Assembly (NCBI RefSeq): GCF_002261475.1
Contig: NZ_NEVN01000004.1
Coordinates: 372,001-436,000, forward strand
DNA: 64,000 nucleotides
Source: Bordetella genomosp. 5
GTDB lineage: Bacteria; Pseudomonadota; Gammaproteobacteria; Burkholderiales; Burkholderiaceae_B
Direction of reading: 5' to 3'
Positions 53,628 to 61,952 of this stretch are shown in pieces. Position 1 is the first letter of the stretch, and each line of letters begins with the position of its first letter. The notes beneath the pieces are model-generated. The model ran no database searches. It saw only the letters and a list, made by a program, of their open reading frames with translations, and had not been told where the DNA came from. The translations under genes and the position numbers were made by a program.

Positions 53628-56105
53628 GTGCGCAAACGAATGTTACGGGAAAGTAGCGGAACCTTGTTGCTGGACCCTCAGGCCGACGTTTTTATCGAGA
53701 AGTTCGGGGGTGACCCGAACAATATCGATGTGCTCACTTTCTGGAGTGTTGAGCCGGCCTATCCCTCCGATGTGCTCAGATATCATCTAGGACAACTTGG
53801 CACTCTCAGGATGATGAACGAGTTAGCAGCAAAGGGTTGCGTTGTACAAGCCTTCATCTGCGATTCTGAATCTCGGACGTTGGTGGGAGGAGGTGCGACC
53901 AAGCCTGGGCGTGATATCAGTGTTACGCAACGATTCATTCGGGCGTTGGCAGACAGCTCAATTAGAACGAGGTTGATGAGTGAGGCCGTCGAGGATTTGT
54001 TCCGGAAAGACCCAGATGAGTTCACTCGGCTTACCAACTCTGCGGTGCGGGGTGCGCAGAAGTTCAGGGAATGCATTCAGGAGTATCGACCCCCGAGTTC
54101 CGTGCAAAATGTATTGCCTCAATTTCGTGCCTTTCAAGAAAGTGTGTGTCTGGATTTAGATGTTCAGAGATTCGTCGATAAGTTAAAGCTTCGTTGTCCA
54201 ACTATTTCGTCAGCCGAGTTGCTTTCGAGTCTCTACGCCTCGGTTAGACGACCGAAATGGTTCGATGCGTTCTGGATGGGCGATATGGCGGCGTGGCTCT
54301 CTCTTTATGTGGAAGAGCGGCAAAGAGATTCACCATCACGGCAAGTAGTCCTTTTCGAAGCGAACCGTAGCGCCTATTCTTGGATGACACATCGTTGCTT
54401 CCTCAATATCGGATTGCGGACTCAGCAGGAATCGGGGAGGGAAGTCGTTTGGCCTGAGATGTGTTTTGCTGCGCCATTGCTTTCCACTCAAGGAGGCAGT
54501 GCGATGGAACTCTCCGAGCGCTCAAAGGCAATTTTTCTAACGCACAAGCCGGAAGTTATTCATAAGCGTCTGCTGGCCGCTACGAACGAAGCGCTAGAGT
54601 CGTATCAACGATGGCTTCTGCCCTTTGAGAATCGCCGTACAACTCGCGCGGCACAGGTGATGGAGCTGTCGAGCCGCATTATTGAGTACCGAAAGGCGTT
54701 AGAAGCAGAAGATATAACGCTGCTGACCAGGCCGGCGGAACGCCGTGCGGACCTCACCGGACCGCAAGCCGACGTCAGGATAGGACTGTGTCTCTCCGGA
54801 GGAGGCTTTCGCGCAACTTTCTTCCATTTAGGCCTGATTAAGCTGCTCAGAGATGCAGGACTTTTGAGCCGGGTGAACGCGGTCTATTCAGTATCGGGTG
54901 GGAGTATTCTCGCTGCAAACCTAGCGCTGAACTGGGATTCCTACGCTTCGGGACAAGATGACGAGGCATTCTTTGAAGCGGCCTCAGCCCTCTTTAGGTT
55001 GGCACGTACCGATGTTAGAGGCCGCATAGTGCGCCGCTTTTGGCTCTTTCTGCCGTTTCTTGGGCGGTGGCGCACGGCTTATCTAGAACGACTTTTCCAA
55101 GCTGACGCAGTCTTTGGTAAAGCGGAACTTGGTCAACTTCCCGAGTTGCCGTTCTTCAATTTTTTAGCTACCAGCATGAAGTCGGGGAAGCTAGTCACAT
55201 TTACGAAAAAGGGCTTCAACGACGGCACCACGCTGCATGATAGTTCGCATCTTTCCGTGGCGAGCGCGGTTTCTGCATCGTCGGCGTTTCCTCCACTCTT
55301 TCCGCCTATTGCGTTATCAGCCAAGGATGCGATGTCAGGCGTCGAATCGTTTCCGCGAACGGAACGGCTTACCGACGGAGGAGTTTTTGACAACCTAGGC
55401 TTGACAAGAATGCTCGCAGAGGCGGAAGCGCTACGAGAGGAGGATTGGTGCAATCTTGCGCTGGTGAGCGATGCGTCGGCTCCTTTTGAATGGTCCGGGC
55501 CAGAGAGCTTTAGCTCAATGGTAAAACGGACTGTTAGGACAACCGACATCTTGATGAAGCGAGTGGCTGAGCTTGAAGCCGAAAGAGCTGCACGCAATAT
55601 CAGTCGGCAGACACAAGGAAACGAACCCTTCGTTACTGTGGTCAAGATCGAAGACACCGTGCAGGAGATGCCTACCGGCACGGTAGGCGCCAATGGATAC
55701 TGCGTGCAGGACATCGTGATCCAGAAACTTACTAAGGGAATTCGTACGGATCTCGACAGGTTCTCCATGGAGGAGGTGTGTTCGCTCATGCGCCATGGCT
55801 ATGAGGTCGGACTTCGCACGTTAAAGGACGACTCGTTACTGAGTGCAGATTTTGTGCCGAAAGACCCATGCGGTGTGCCGTTTCCTATGTGCCGCGACTT
55901 GGCTTCAAAATCGGCGAAAGAGCATGGTTCGGCAGGTGCCAGCTTACTGACGAAGTCACGGGCCAAAGCAACGGATCATCTGCGAAAACATCTAATGAAG
56001 TCAGCGAAGCGACGCTGTCGTCTATGGAGCATCCGAGACGGTGCAAGCTGGACGGTTACAGTAGTCGCCGCCGTGCTCGGTGGGGTTTTATTTCTGTTGT
56101 ATTAA
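53628..56105 (+). CDS. Class I aaRS-like domain fused to patatin lipase with C-terminal membrane anchor
   Basis: 825 aa from GTG 53628 (ATG 53640 possible). Residues about 30-330 resemble a degenerate TrpRS/TyrRS catalytic domain: TFWSVEPAYPSDVLRYHLGQ holds a HIGH-like motif (HLGQ 53-56) followed by helix LGTLRMMNELAAKG and strand VVQAFICDSES. Near the end AAPLLSTQGGSAMELSERSK (281-300) plus AIFLTHKPEVIHKRLLAAT matches the KMSKS region, although the lysines are altered. Residues about 384-610 are a patatin domain: oxyanion loop LSGGGFRATFFHLG, nucleophile Ser423 in YSVSGGSILAA and dyad Asp583 in LTDGGVFDNLG. One transmembrane helix ends the protein (808-824). Middle gene of the operon. Confidence 0.75.
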   Translation: MRKRMLRESSGTLLLDPQADVFIEKFGGDPNNIDVLTFWSVEPAYPSDVLRYHLGQLGTLRMMNELAAKGCVVQAFICDSESRTLVGGGATKPGRDISVTQRFIRALADSSIRTRLMSEAVEDLFRKDPDEFTRLTNSAVRGAQKFRECIQEYRPPSSVQNVLPQFRAFQESVCLDLDVQRFVDKLKLRCPTISSAELLSSLYASVRRPKWFDAFWMGDMAAWLSLYVEERQRDSPSRQVVLFEANRSAYSWMTHRCFLNIGLRTQQESGREVVWPEMCFAAPLLSTQGGSAMELSERSKAIFLTHKPEVIHKRLLAATNEALESYQRWLLPFENRRTTRAAQVMELSSRIIEYRKALEAEDITLLTRPAERRADLTGPQADVRIGLCLSGGGFRATFFHLGLIKLLRDAGLLSRVNAVYSVSGGSILAANLALNWDSYASGQDDEAFFEAASALFRLARTDVRGRIVRRFWLFLPFLGRWRTAYLERLFQADAVFGKAELGQLPELPFFNFLATSMKSGKLVTFTKKGFNDGTTLHDSSHLSVASAVSASSAFPPLFPPIALSAKDAMSGVESFPRTERLTDGGVFDNLGLTRMLAEAEALREEDWCNLALVSDASAPFEWSGPESFSSMVKRTVRTTDILMKRVAELEAERAARNISRQTQGNEPFVTVVKIEDTVQEMPTGTVGANGYCVQDIVIQKLTKGIRTDLDRFSMEEVCSLMRHGYEVGLRTLKDDSLLSADFVPKDPCGVPFPMCRDLASKSAKEHGSAGASLLTKSRAKATDHLRKHLMKSAKRRCRLWSIRDGASWTVTVVAAVLGGVLFLLY

Positions 56106-56194
56106 CAAGAGTAAATGTGCGGACAGTCGCGCTTATGACTAAGTCCGGAGGAAAACCCTGTTCAAATTTCGATATAAAAATGAGAGAAACTCCA

Positions 56195-56932
56195 ATGAAG
56201 GTGGTGGTGACGGGCAGCAAAGGCGGCGTGGGAAAGCATCTGGTTGAAAAATACCTGCGAGAAGGCGCGACGGTGATCGGCATCGATCGCCTACCGCGTG
56301 CCTCAGACCACGATGAAGCTGCGTTGGACCGTTATATCGAATGTGATATCGCTTCCATGTCGGCCATTGATGAGGCTGTTGGAAAAATCCAGTCGTGTGT
56401 GCAGAGCATCGATCTACTAATTCATGCGGCTGGCGTCTTCCATGACGATGACACCGTCGCGGTGTCGTCCTCTGCGATGGAAGCGTTGTGGCGCTCGAAC
56501 TATCTAGGTCCAATGCTGCTGACTGAGCGGCTGCGCTCACTGTTGCTTCTGGGGCGGGATCCCTCAGTCGTTTTCATCGCATCCGCCGATGCAATCGTGG
56601 CTAGTGGCGGACAGGATTGCGAGGTCGGCGTCCGCCATGATATGCATTACGCAGCCTCTAAAGGCGCTTTGGTAACTGCCACGCGTGCACTTGCCATGCG
56701 GTGGGCGAGAGACAGGATTCGCGTTAATGCGATCTGTCCGACCATCATCCGCTCTCCGATGGCAGACAGTCTTCTGGCGCAACCAGGAAAAGAACGCGAG
56801 CTTGTCGCGCATATTCCCTTAGGGCGGATCTGCGAGGTGTCCGATGTCGCGGTGGCAGTCGATGCGCTTCACGGACTTACGATGACGACGTCGCACGTCC
56901 TTCCGCTTGATGGTGGATATCTATGCCAATGA
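56195..56932 (+). CDS. Short-chain dehydrogenase in island operon
   Basis: 245 aa. TGSKGGVGKHL cofactor motif (residues 6-16), acidic Asp31 after the second strand suggesting NAD(H), HAAGV, Ser130 in VVFIASADA, Tyr152 and Lys156 in MHYAASKGAL and NAICPTIIRSPMA. Catalytically complete. ATG 56180 (five residues longer) is another possible start. It overlaps the aminotransferase gene (ATGA at 56929), so the two products are likely made together and act on the same intermediate. Confidence 0.85.
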   Translation: MKVVVTGSKGGVGKHLVEKYLREGATVIGIDRLPRASDHDEAALDRYIECDIASMSAIDEAVGKIQSCVQSIDLLIHAAGVFHDDDTVAVSSSAMEALWRSNYLGPMLLTERLRSLLLLGRDPSVVFIASADAIVASGGQDCEVGVRHDMHYAASKGALVTATRALAMRWARDRIRVNAICPTIIRSPMADSLLAQPGKERELVAHIPLGRICEVSDVAVAVDALHGLTMTTSHVLPLDGGYLCQ

Positions 56933-58260
56933 CGGACATGAGATCACCCTCTACCCTCGCCCTCCTAGGAGGCGATGCGCTCGCATGCAGTCGGCAGTTC
57001 CCGCGCAATAGAGTGAAGGCTTCCGAGGACTGTGGCAATGCGGCTATACGCGCACTGCAGTCTGGGGGATGGTCCATGTTCACTTCGGACGAGGTGTCGG
57101 CGTTTGAAACGGAATTCGCTCAGTTTGTGGGTGCAAAGCACACTGTGTTGGTGAACAGCTGCACAACAGCCATATTGGCGAGTCTGATGGCTTCTGGGAT
57201 AGGTCCTGGGGACCACGTCGCAGTGCCTGGCTACACGTATATTGGCACATGCATGCCTGTATTGGCTCTAGGAGCGCATCCCGTTCTGATCGATATCGAC
57301 CCGACCACTCAGTCGATGGATCCTCGGTCTCTCGCACAAGCATTTGAGCAGTATTCCATTCGCGCAGTAGTGCAGGCTCATCTTTTCGGACTATGCAGCG
57401 GCGCGGCCGAGATCGTAGAGCTCTGTGGTCGACACAATGCCGTGTATATCGCCGACAACGCGCAATTATTAGGAGAGCGAGGCATCACCTCCACGCTTGC
57501 GGAATATGGCGCGACCTGCTTTAGTTTCGGAGAGAGCAAACTATTGAGGTTGGGTGAAGGTGGCGCGATCGCGACCAACTCGGACGCTCTTGCAGAGCGG
57601 CTCAGACTGGCACGGCATGAGGGAGAGCAATGGACGAGACTCAATTCGTCTCGACTCGTCGGCACTCAGCCAACCACCAATGATCTGATCGAGCATTTGT
57701 CCAGTGTGCAAGCGGGACTCAACTTTCGCCCTTTTTCGGTAGCAGCCGCGATCGGGCGGGTCATGCTGCGCGAGCTGCCCGAGCGTTTGCAGAAGTTGTC
57801 GGCGAATGCAGCTGTTTTTAATGGGCTTTTGGGAGGCCATTCATGTCTGAAATTGCCTGCGGAGGGTGTTCGGACTTGGTGGACGTATCCTCTATGTGTG
57901 GATCCGAAACACATTGAACGTAACGTTGCTCTTGCGGCGCTGTTAGCCGAAGGAATCCCAGTGGGCGTGCATTTTCCTCGCCTGATTTCCGAGCACCCCA
58001 CAGTTAAGGAGCGTGCAAGAATTGGACCATCTGGCCTCATGGGGGCGACGCAGTTTTCTAAAACACACCTAGTTCTGCCCATCTACCCCTCCCTGGATAC
58101 AAAAGACATCGAGACGATGTGCGCGGCGGTCTCGAAGGTATTAGTCAATGGCAATGACCTTAAGTCAGAGCTTGCGCGTGCTCGTGCGGAGCACTTACTC
58201 AAAACGCGCCCCATATCCGAGCTTTGTGATGGCCTATTCATATTTCTGGAAGACAACTAG
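56929..58260 (+). CDS. DegT/DnrJ/EryC1/StrS-family PLP aminotransferase
   Basis: About 443 aa from ATG 56929 (ATG 56923 possible). Numbered from 56923: PLP-lysine Lys206 in SFGESKLLRLGEGGAI, Asp178 in VYIADNAQLLG, and the GGW and VPGYTYIGTCMP segments. This family transaminates keto-sugars or keto-cyclitols (StsC, RebC, DesV types), usually on nucleotide-linked sugars. It overlaps the SDR stop codon, an SDR/transaminase pair that can turn an alcohol into an amine. Last gene of the five-gene operon. The substrate is unknown. Confidence 0.88.
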   Translation: MTDMRSPSTLALLGGDALACSRQFPRNRVKASEDCGNAAIRALQSGGWSMFTSDEVSAFETEFAQFVGAKHTVLVNSCTTAILASLMASGIGPGDHVAVPGYTYIGTCMPVLALGAHPVLIDIDPTTQSMDPRSLAQAFEQYSIRAVVQAHLFGLCSGAAEIVELCGRHNAVYIADNAQLLGERGITSTLAEYGATCFSFGESKLLRLGEGGAIATNSDALAERLRLARHEGEQWTRLNSSRLVGTQPTTNDLIEHLSSVQAGLNFRPFSVAAAIGRVMLRELPERLQKLSANAAVFNGLLGGHSCLKLPAEGVRTWWTYPLCVDPKHIERNVALAALLAEGIPVGVHFPRLISEHPTVKERARIGPSGLMGATQFSKTHLVLPIYPSLDTKDIETMCAAVSKVLVNGNDLKSELARARAEHLLKTRPISELCDGLFIFLEDN

Positions 58261-58743
58261 CAAATCTTGCGTCCCTATTTTTCTCGGCATGTGAAATTCT
58301 GACGTTCCAGTGACTTGGCTGCTCTGCATGCGAAGGTAGACGAACTTCAGCGTGAGAACGAGCGCCTAAGGCGTCAAGTCTCCGCTAGGGGCAGCATTAG
58401 GCTGATAACTTCGTCGGATTAGGATTTCAAGGACTGACCAAGTAGTAGTGCCTGTAAGGGCGTGCCTCATGCCTCTGCGCAAATTCTCATGGCCCGAGTA
58501 ATTGCTGCCCAGCCTTCCAGTTGCTGATTCGATGATACCCTGTCTTCCTACATCTTTGACCCGCTAGATCTGCGCTTGCTGGAAAACTTACCGTAAGCGG
58601 CTTGTTCTACCGCTTATCCTCGGTTTCGTGGCTTTTGGCTTTGCACTAGCATGTCATCTGTAGGTGGTGACTATGCTTGGTGTCACCTTGGCTGAGTGGC
58701 AGAGCCGTCGATTATTAAAGGCCTCGTGCAAATTGGAGAGCGA
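58261..58743. other. Gap after the operon, with hairpin and a possible coiled-coil remnant
   Basis: About 480 bases. A frame at 58303-58422 without a good start reads LAALHAKVDELQRENERLRR, a coiled coil, possibly a relic of a transposase orfA or another gene. TAAGCGG (58594-58600) and CCGCTTA (58610-58616) form a 7-bp stem. The promoter of the next gene should lie near 58630-58730. Confidence 0.4.
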
Positions 58744-59676
58744 ATGGACCAAAAGTTGCGGCAGAACGCGTTGGGTGAGAATTGGGAGGAGGAAAGATTA
58801 CAGAGGTCCACGACCATTACCGTCGTAGCCGTACTAGTAGTGCTCTTGACTGTGCCAGCAGCTTATTTTGCGTGGTGGCATGGGATCGCCGAGCTACCCA
58901 TAAACGTTACTGACCCAGCTGCCTGGGGAGCCTTTGGCGATTTTTTCGGGGGCTTGCTAAACCCGGTTGTAGCCTTTCTAGCTTTGTTTTGGCTTACCCG
59001 TTCGATTCAAATACAACGTACAGAATTGCGCGAAACCCGTCGAGCGATGAGCGAACAGTCAGCGACATTAGATAAGCAGCGCTTTGAAGATACTTTTTTT
59101 GCGTTACTGGATCAGCACAATAAGGTCTTAGATAGTCTGTCGGCCCGATCGGTCTATGAGGACTTTAGTAGCGAAATCGAGCGAGTTCATCATCACTCAC
59201 TGCGGTCTGCCTCATATTTGAGCACTGCGCGTCAGTTCCTGATGCGCCATGACGCAAGCGTTGGCCACTATTTTCGAATTCTTTATCAGCTATTCAAGCT
59301 CATTGCCACCAATAGTCCTGGTAGTACCTTGGGAGGAAGGTTTACGCCGGACGCTATACTTGATCAGTTACCATCAGATGAAGAAAAGAAGTATGCAAAC
59401 ATTGTGCGAGCGTTCCTCAGTTCTCATCTAACTCAGCTCTTGGCGGTTAACTGTTATTGTAAATCGGAAGATAGGACTTACTGGGCTTACAAGTGTTTAG
59501 TTGAGCGATACTCGTTGCTTGAGCATATGCCATTTGATGTAAACGGTGAGGATAGTTTTCCGTTGCTCGAAGCACGCGAAGCTTATAAAAGTTGTGCGTT
59601 CGGAAATAGCGAATTTGTCCGGCGGCTGGAGAACTCTGATAGATGGCTAGCTCGTCCAGCCGGAAACGGCAGTTAA
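58744..59676 (+). CDS. Putative phage abortive-infection protein (putAbiC-like)
   Basis: 310 aa from ATG 58744 (GGAG five bases upstream; GTG 58696 is an alternative). Layout: TM1 (TITVVAVLVVLLTVPAAYFA), the signature WGAFGDFFGGLLNPVVAFLALFWL as TM2, a coiled coil (IQIQRTELRETRRAMSEQ), then KQRFEDTFFALLDQHNKVLDSL and a helical cytoplasmic domain with YFRILYQLFKLI. These features match putAbiC-type proteins (Pfam PF16872), named for similarity to lactococcal AbiC. Phage defence is inferred from the family and the island setting. Confidence 0.75.
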   Translation: MDQKLRQNALGENWEEERLQRSTTITVVAVLVVLLTVPAAYFAWWHGIAELPINVTDPAAWGAFGDFFGGLLNPVVAFLALFWLTRSIQIQRTELRETRRAMSEQSATLDKQRFEDTFFALLDQHNKVLDSLSARSVYEDFSSEIERVHHHSLRSASYLSTARQFLMRHDASVGHYFRILYQLFKLIATNSPGSTLGGRFTPDAILDQLPSDEEKKYANIVRAFLSSHLTQLLAVNCYCKSEDRTYWAYKCLVERYSLLEHMPFDVNGEDSFPLLEAREAYKSCAFGNSEFVRRLENSDRWLARPAGNGS

Positions 59677-60057
59677 GGTGTGCCGTGCCACCTGGCTCGC
59701 ACGGTCGTTAACTCCTCCGGCTAACGAGAGCCAGATTGGAACGATGTGTCGGGCGTTATGAAAAGGAAAGCAAAATCTTTTGGCAAATTCTATATCGCTG
59801 CTCAGGCCGTCATATCCGGTTTTGGTCGCGTGTGTCTCGCGATGCTCGTAAAAGCACTGGCTGATGTGCCGTTTCGCAGGGCAACAGAGCACATCGCTTC
59901 GCAAATTAGACTGGGACTGGTTCGCAAAGCTGCGCAGGTTGAAATCCGAGGCTCCCAATTTACAAAAACTTGGCCACCACAGGGCACTTCTATGGACCTA
60001 TTCTGGCCTGCCGAATTCCAACGGCGGAGGCGTGAACCGGTACCACTTTTTTTTCAT
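59677..60057. other. Gap with no recognisable gene
   Basis: About 380 bases of mosaic DNA between the AbiC-like gene and the amidase ghost. Short frames exist on both strands but none has a ribosome site and recognisable product together. Confidence 0.5.
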
Positions 60058-60330
60058 TCACTCAGCAAAGCGAATGCCGGTTGCATCCGCTAAAGTGCGG
60101 CCGACGATCTGCACTCCAACGGGCAGACCCGCGCGTGTGCGCGCCAATGGGAACGACGTCGCAGGGAGACCGATCATTCCAGGGTAGCCGGTCTAAATGA
60201 GACCAGTGGTGGTGTCGTGCTTCTTTCCGTTCACCGACGATTGCGCGCGGTTAGGGGGAGGTCGAGACAGCGCAGATGAGCAAATCATACGACTCGAAGA
60301 AGTTGCGCCAGTCTCGCTTCAGACGCTTTC
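60058..60330 (-). pseudogene. Amidase C-terminal fragment (decayed)
   Basis: On the minus strand, LKRDWRNFFESYDLLICAVS (ending near 60251) is followed in another frame by SVNGKKHDTTTGLI, a TAG (60193-60195) where amidases usually have Trp, and TGYPGMIGLPATSFPL, RAGLPVGVQIVGRTLAD, RFAE and a stop. This is the typical C-terminal third of an amidase-signature enzyme with a frameshift and an in-frame stop. It is not closely similar to the intact amidase at 44460. Confidence 0.75.
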
Positions 60331-60525
60331 GCTGAACAATGTGCACTTGCCAAACCCGAAACGTGATCGTGCTGCTTCGACACGCCCCAGCCTATAGCTC
60401 GTGTCTTTATCCTAAAGCGTAGTCGCAATTTCCTGCTTTCTCGCGAACGCAATGTGGTCCAGCCACACACCTTTAGCGGAGCGGAGCAGGTGAAAGGTGA
60501 CTATCCGGATGAGCCGGCGGAATGC

Positions 60526-61731
60526 CTAGCGGAATGGTGTGACCAGGCTTGTGCCATTCTTGTAACCGTAAAGCACTTTGTATGGAGGGCTCTCCGCGTC
60601 GAAAAGCACATTCTCGCTGGTGTGGGCTCTCCGCCGCAGTTCGAGCAGCTGATCATAGTACTCCGCGATTGATGCCTGAATGCCTCGGTCAAGCAGCACC
60701 GACGAGCTCAACAGCCGGAGATGTTGCAGCAGCGATGCGTGTCTGCCAAACAGCTTGATCGCACCGTGCGAGATCAGCATTCTTGGACTGACATCATCAC
60801 GGTCTCGGGCTTCAACGAGGTCGCGACCGCGCCGCAGAAATCCTGGGTGCGAGGTGTCATCGAGAACTTCTTCCAACGAGCGGTCAAAGGCTAGAAGTTG
60901 GCGCCTCAACTGGCCCAGCGCAACGGTAAGATGTACCAATTGTTCCACCGGCGACGGAAGTGCGGGTGCCGATGGGCGCGGGTTCGACTCTGCGTTAAAC
61001 CATTGCACGGAGACTGGTTGCGTGATCGTCGACGCGCCCGCCGGCAGGTACGTGTACGCCAGCAGATGCCGAGGCTTGACCGCACCGAGCGTCGCGTTAA
61101 TTGACTGCGTCTTGTTAGGGCCGTACCCCCGTGGCTTTGCCTGATACCGGCCGGAAACGCCTTTTATTTCGTAAAAAGCTAGCCCGCCATTCATGTGGGT
61201 CATCAGGTAGTCTGGCGCCAGCCCCTGCCATCGGTTAATCCAGGGGCCATAGTGTGCCGGCCAAAGCACGTCAAAGTCTCGTCGAGAAACGAAGTCCACG
61301 TAACCGTTCTCTAACGCCGCGGCAAGCGCAATCGGGACCGACAGCAGCTCGCCGAATGATTTGCGCTGATGCGGCGGCGACGTTGCCATTGGGGCGGTGA
61401 CAAACAGCTTGCCAGTGACGGGATGACGTTCGAGCAGCATTTCCAACAAGTTCTGATACAGCGCAATAGGCATCTCATTCTTGGTGCCGTCAGCAGCCAT
61501 GCATGCAGTGATTGCGTCGCGAGTAACGCTCAGGCTTCTAGCCGGGGCCCCTTGGTTTTTGGGGTGTGCGAACCACTGGTCCCATTTCGTTGTCACCAAG
61601 CGGCGGGCACTTGCTTCGGTCTTCGAATTGAACGCCAAGGTCGACGGTGGAGGTCTTGGAGCCGTCTGTTTATTGGGTGCATCAAAGAAAACGATGGACT
61701 CACTGGCGGGTGGACTGATTGACGGCAGCAT
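60526..61731 (-). CDS. Uncharacterised protein, candidate PD-(D/E)XK nuclease
   Basis: 401 aa, start 61731 with AAGG upstream. I do not recognise the family. Residues about 125-210 contain elements of the PD-(D/E)XK fold: a helix Glu in SFGELL (128), PD at 173-174 in LAPDYLMTH, ExK at 188-190 in LAFYEIKGVS and Lys207-x-Gln209 in GPNKTQS. The C-terminal half is helical (LVHLTVALGQLRRQLLAFD, SLLQHLRLLSSSVLLDRG). With island neighbours a nuclease effector is plausible but unproven. No obvious operon partner; an IS30 scrap lies just upstream. Confidence 0.55.
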   Translation of the reverse strand: MLPSISPPASESIVFFDAPNKQTAPRPPPSTLAFNSKTEASARRLVTTKWDQWFAHPKNQGAPARSLSVTRDAITACMAADGTKNEMPIALYQNLLEMLLERHPVTGKLFVTAPMATSPPHQRKSFGELLSVPIALAAALENGYVDFVSRRDFDVLWPAHYGPWINRWQGLAPDYLMTHMNGGLAFYEIKGVSGRYQAKPRGYGPNKTQSINATLGAVKPRHLLAYTYLPAGASTITQPVSVQWFNAESNPRPSAPALPSPVEQLVHLTVALGQLRRQLLAFDRSLEEVLDDTSHPGFLRRGRDLVEARDRDDVSPRMLISHGAIKLFGRHASLLQHLRLLSSSVLLDRGIQASIAEYYDQLLELRRRAHTSENVLFDAESPPYKVLYGYKNGTSLVTPFR

Positions 61732-61817
61732 TGTGACCTTCGAGGCATGTAGAAATATTCAAATAAAATAGTGTAGCATTTTGTAGATGCTGTTCAGAGC
61801 GCGGCACTTCCGACGGC

Positions 61818-61931
61818 ATCTCAATTCGCTGTCGTCCTACGGACATCGAAGACCGCGCATGGCCAGGGCATTGGGAAGGCGATCTTATTTCGCGAGCAAA
61901 TCAGAGCGCCAAGTCGCTTGAGGTGGTCTAG
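61818..61931 (+). mobile_element. IS30-family transposase fragment
   Basis: 38 codons reading ISIRC then RPTDIEDRAWPGHWEGDLI, a near-exact match to the conserved IS30 transposase block around the first catalytic Asp (GHWEGDLI), ending in TAG. No flanking ends or remainder found, so it is a relic. Confidence 0.8.
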
Positions 61932-61952
61932 GGAAAACTGCGTGCGACTAAG

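Noticed and set aside
56929-58260. Housekeeping LPS/O-antigen aminotransferase
   Set aside because: No glycosyltransferase, Wzx/Wzy or dTDP-sugar genes nearby; it overlaps the island SDR gene instead.
58303-58422. Small coiled-coil gene
   Set aside because: No credible start codon or ribosome site; kept only as a possible relic inside the gap entry.
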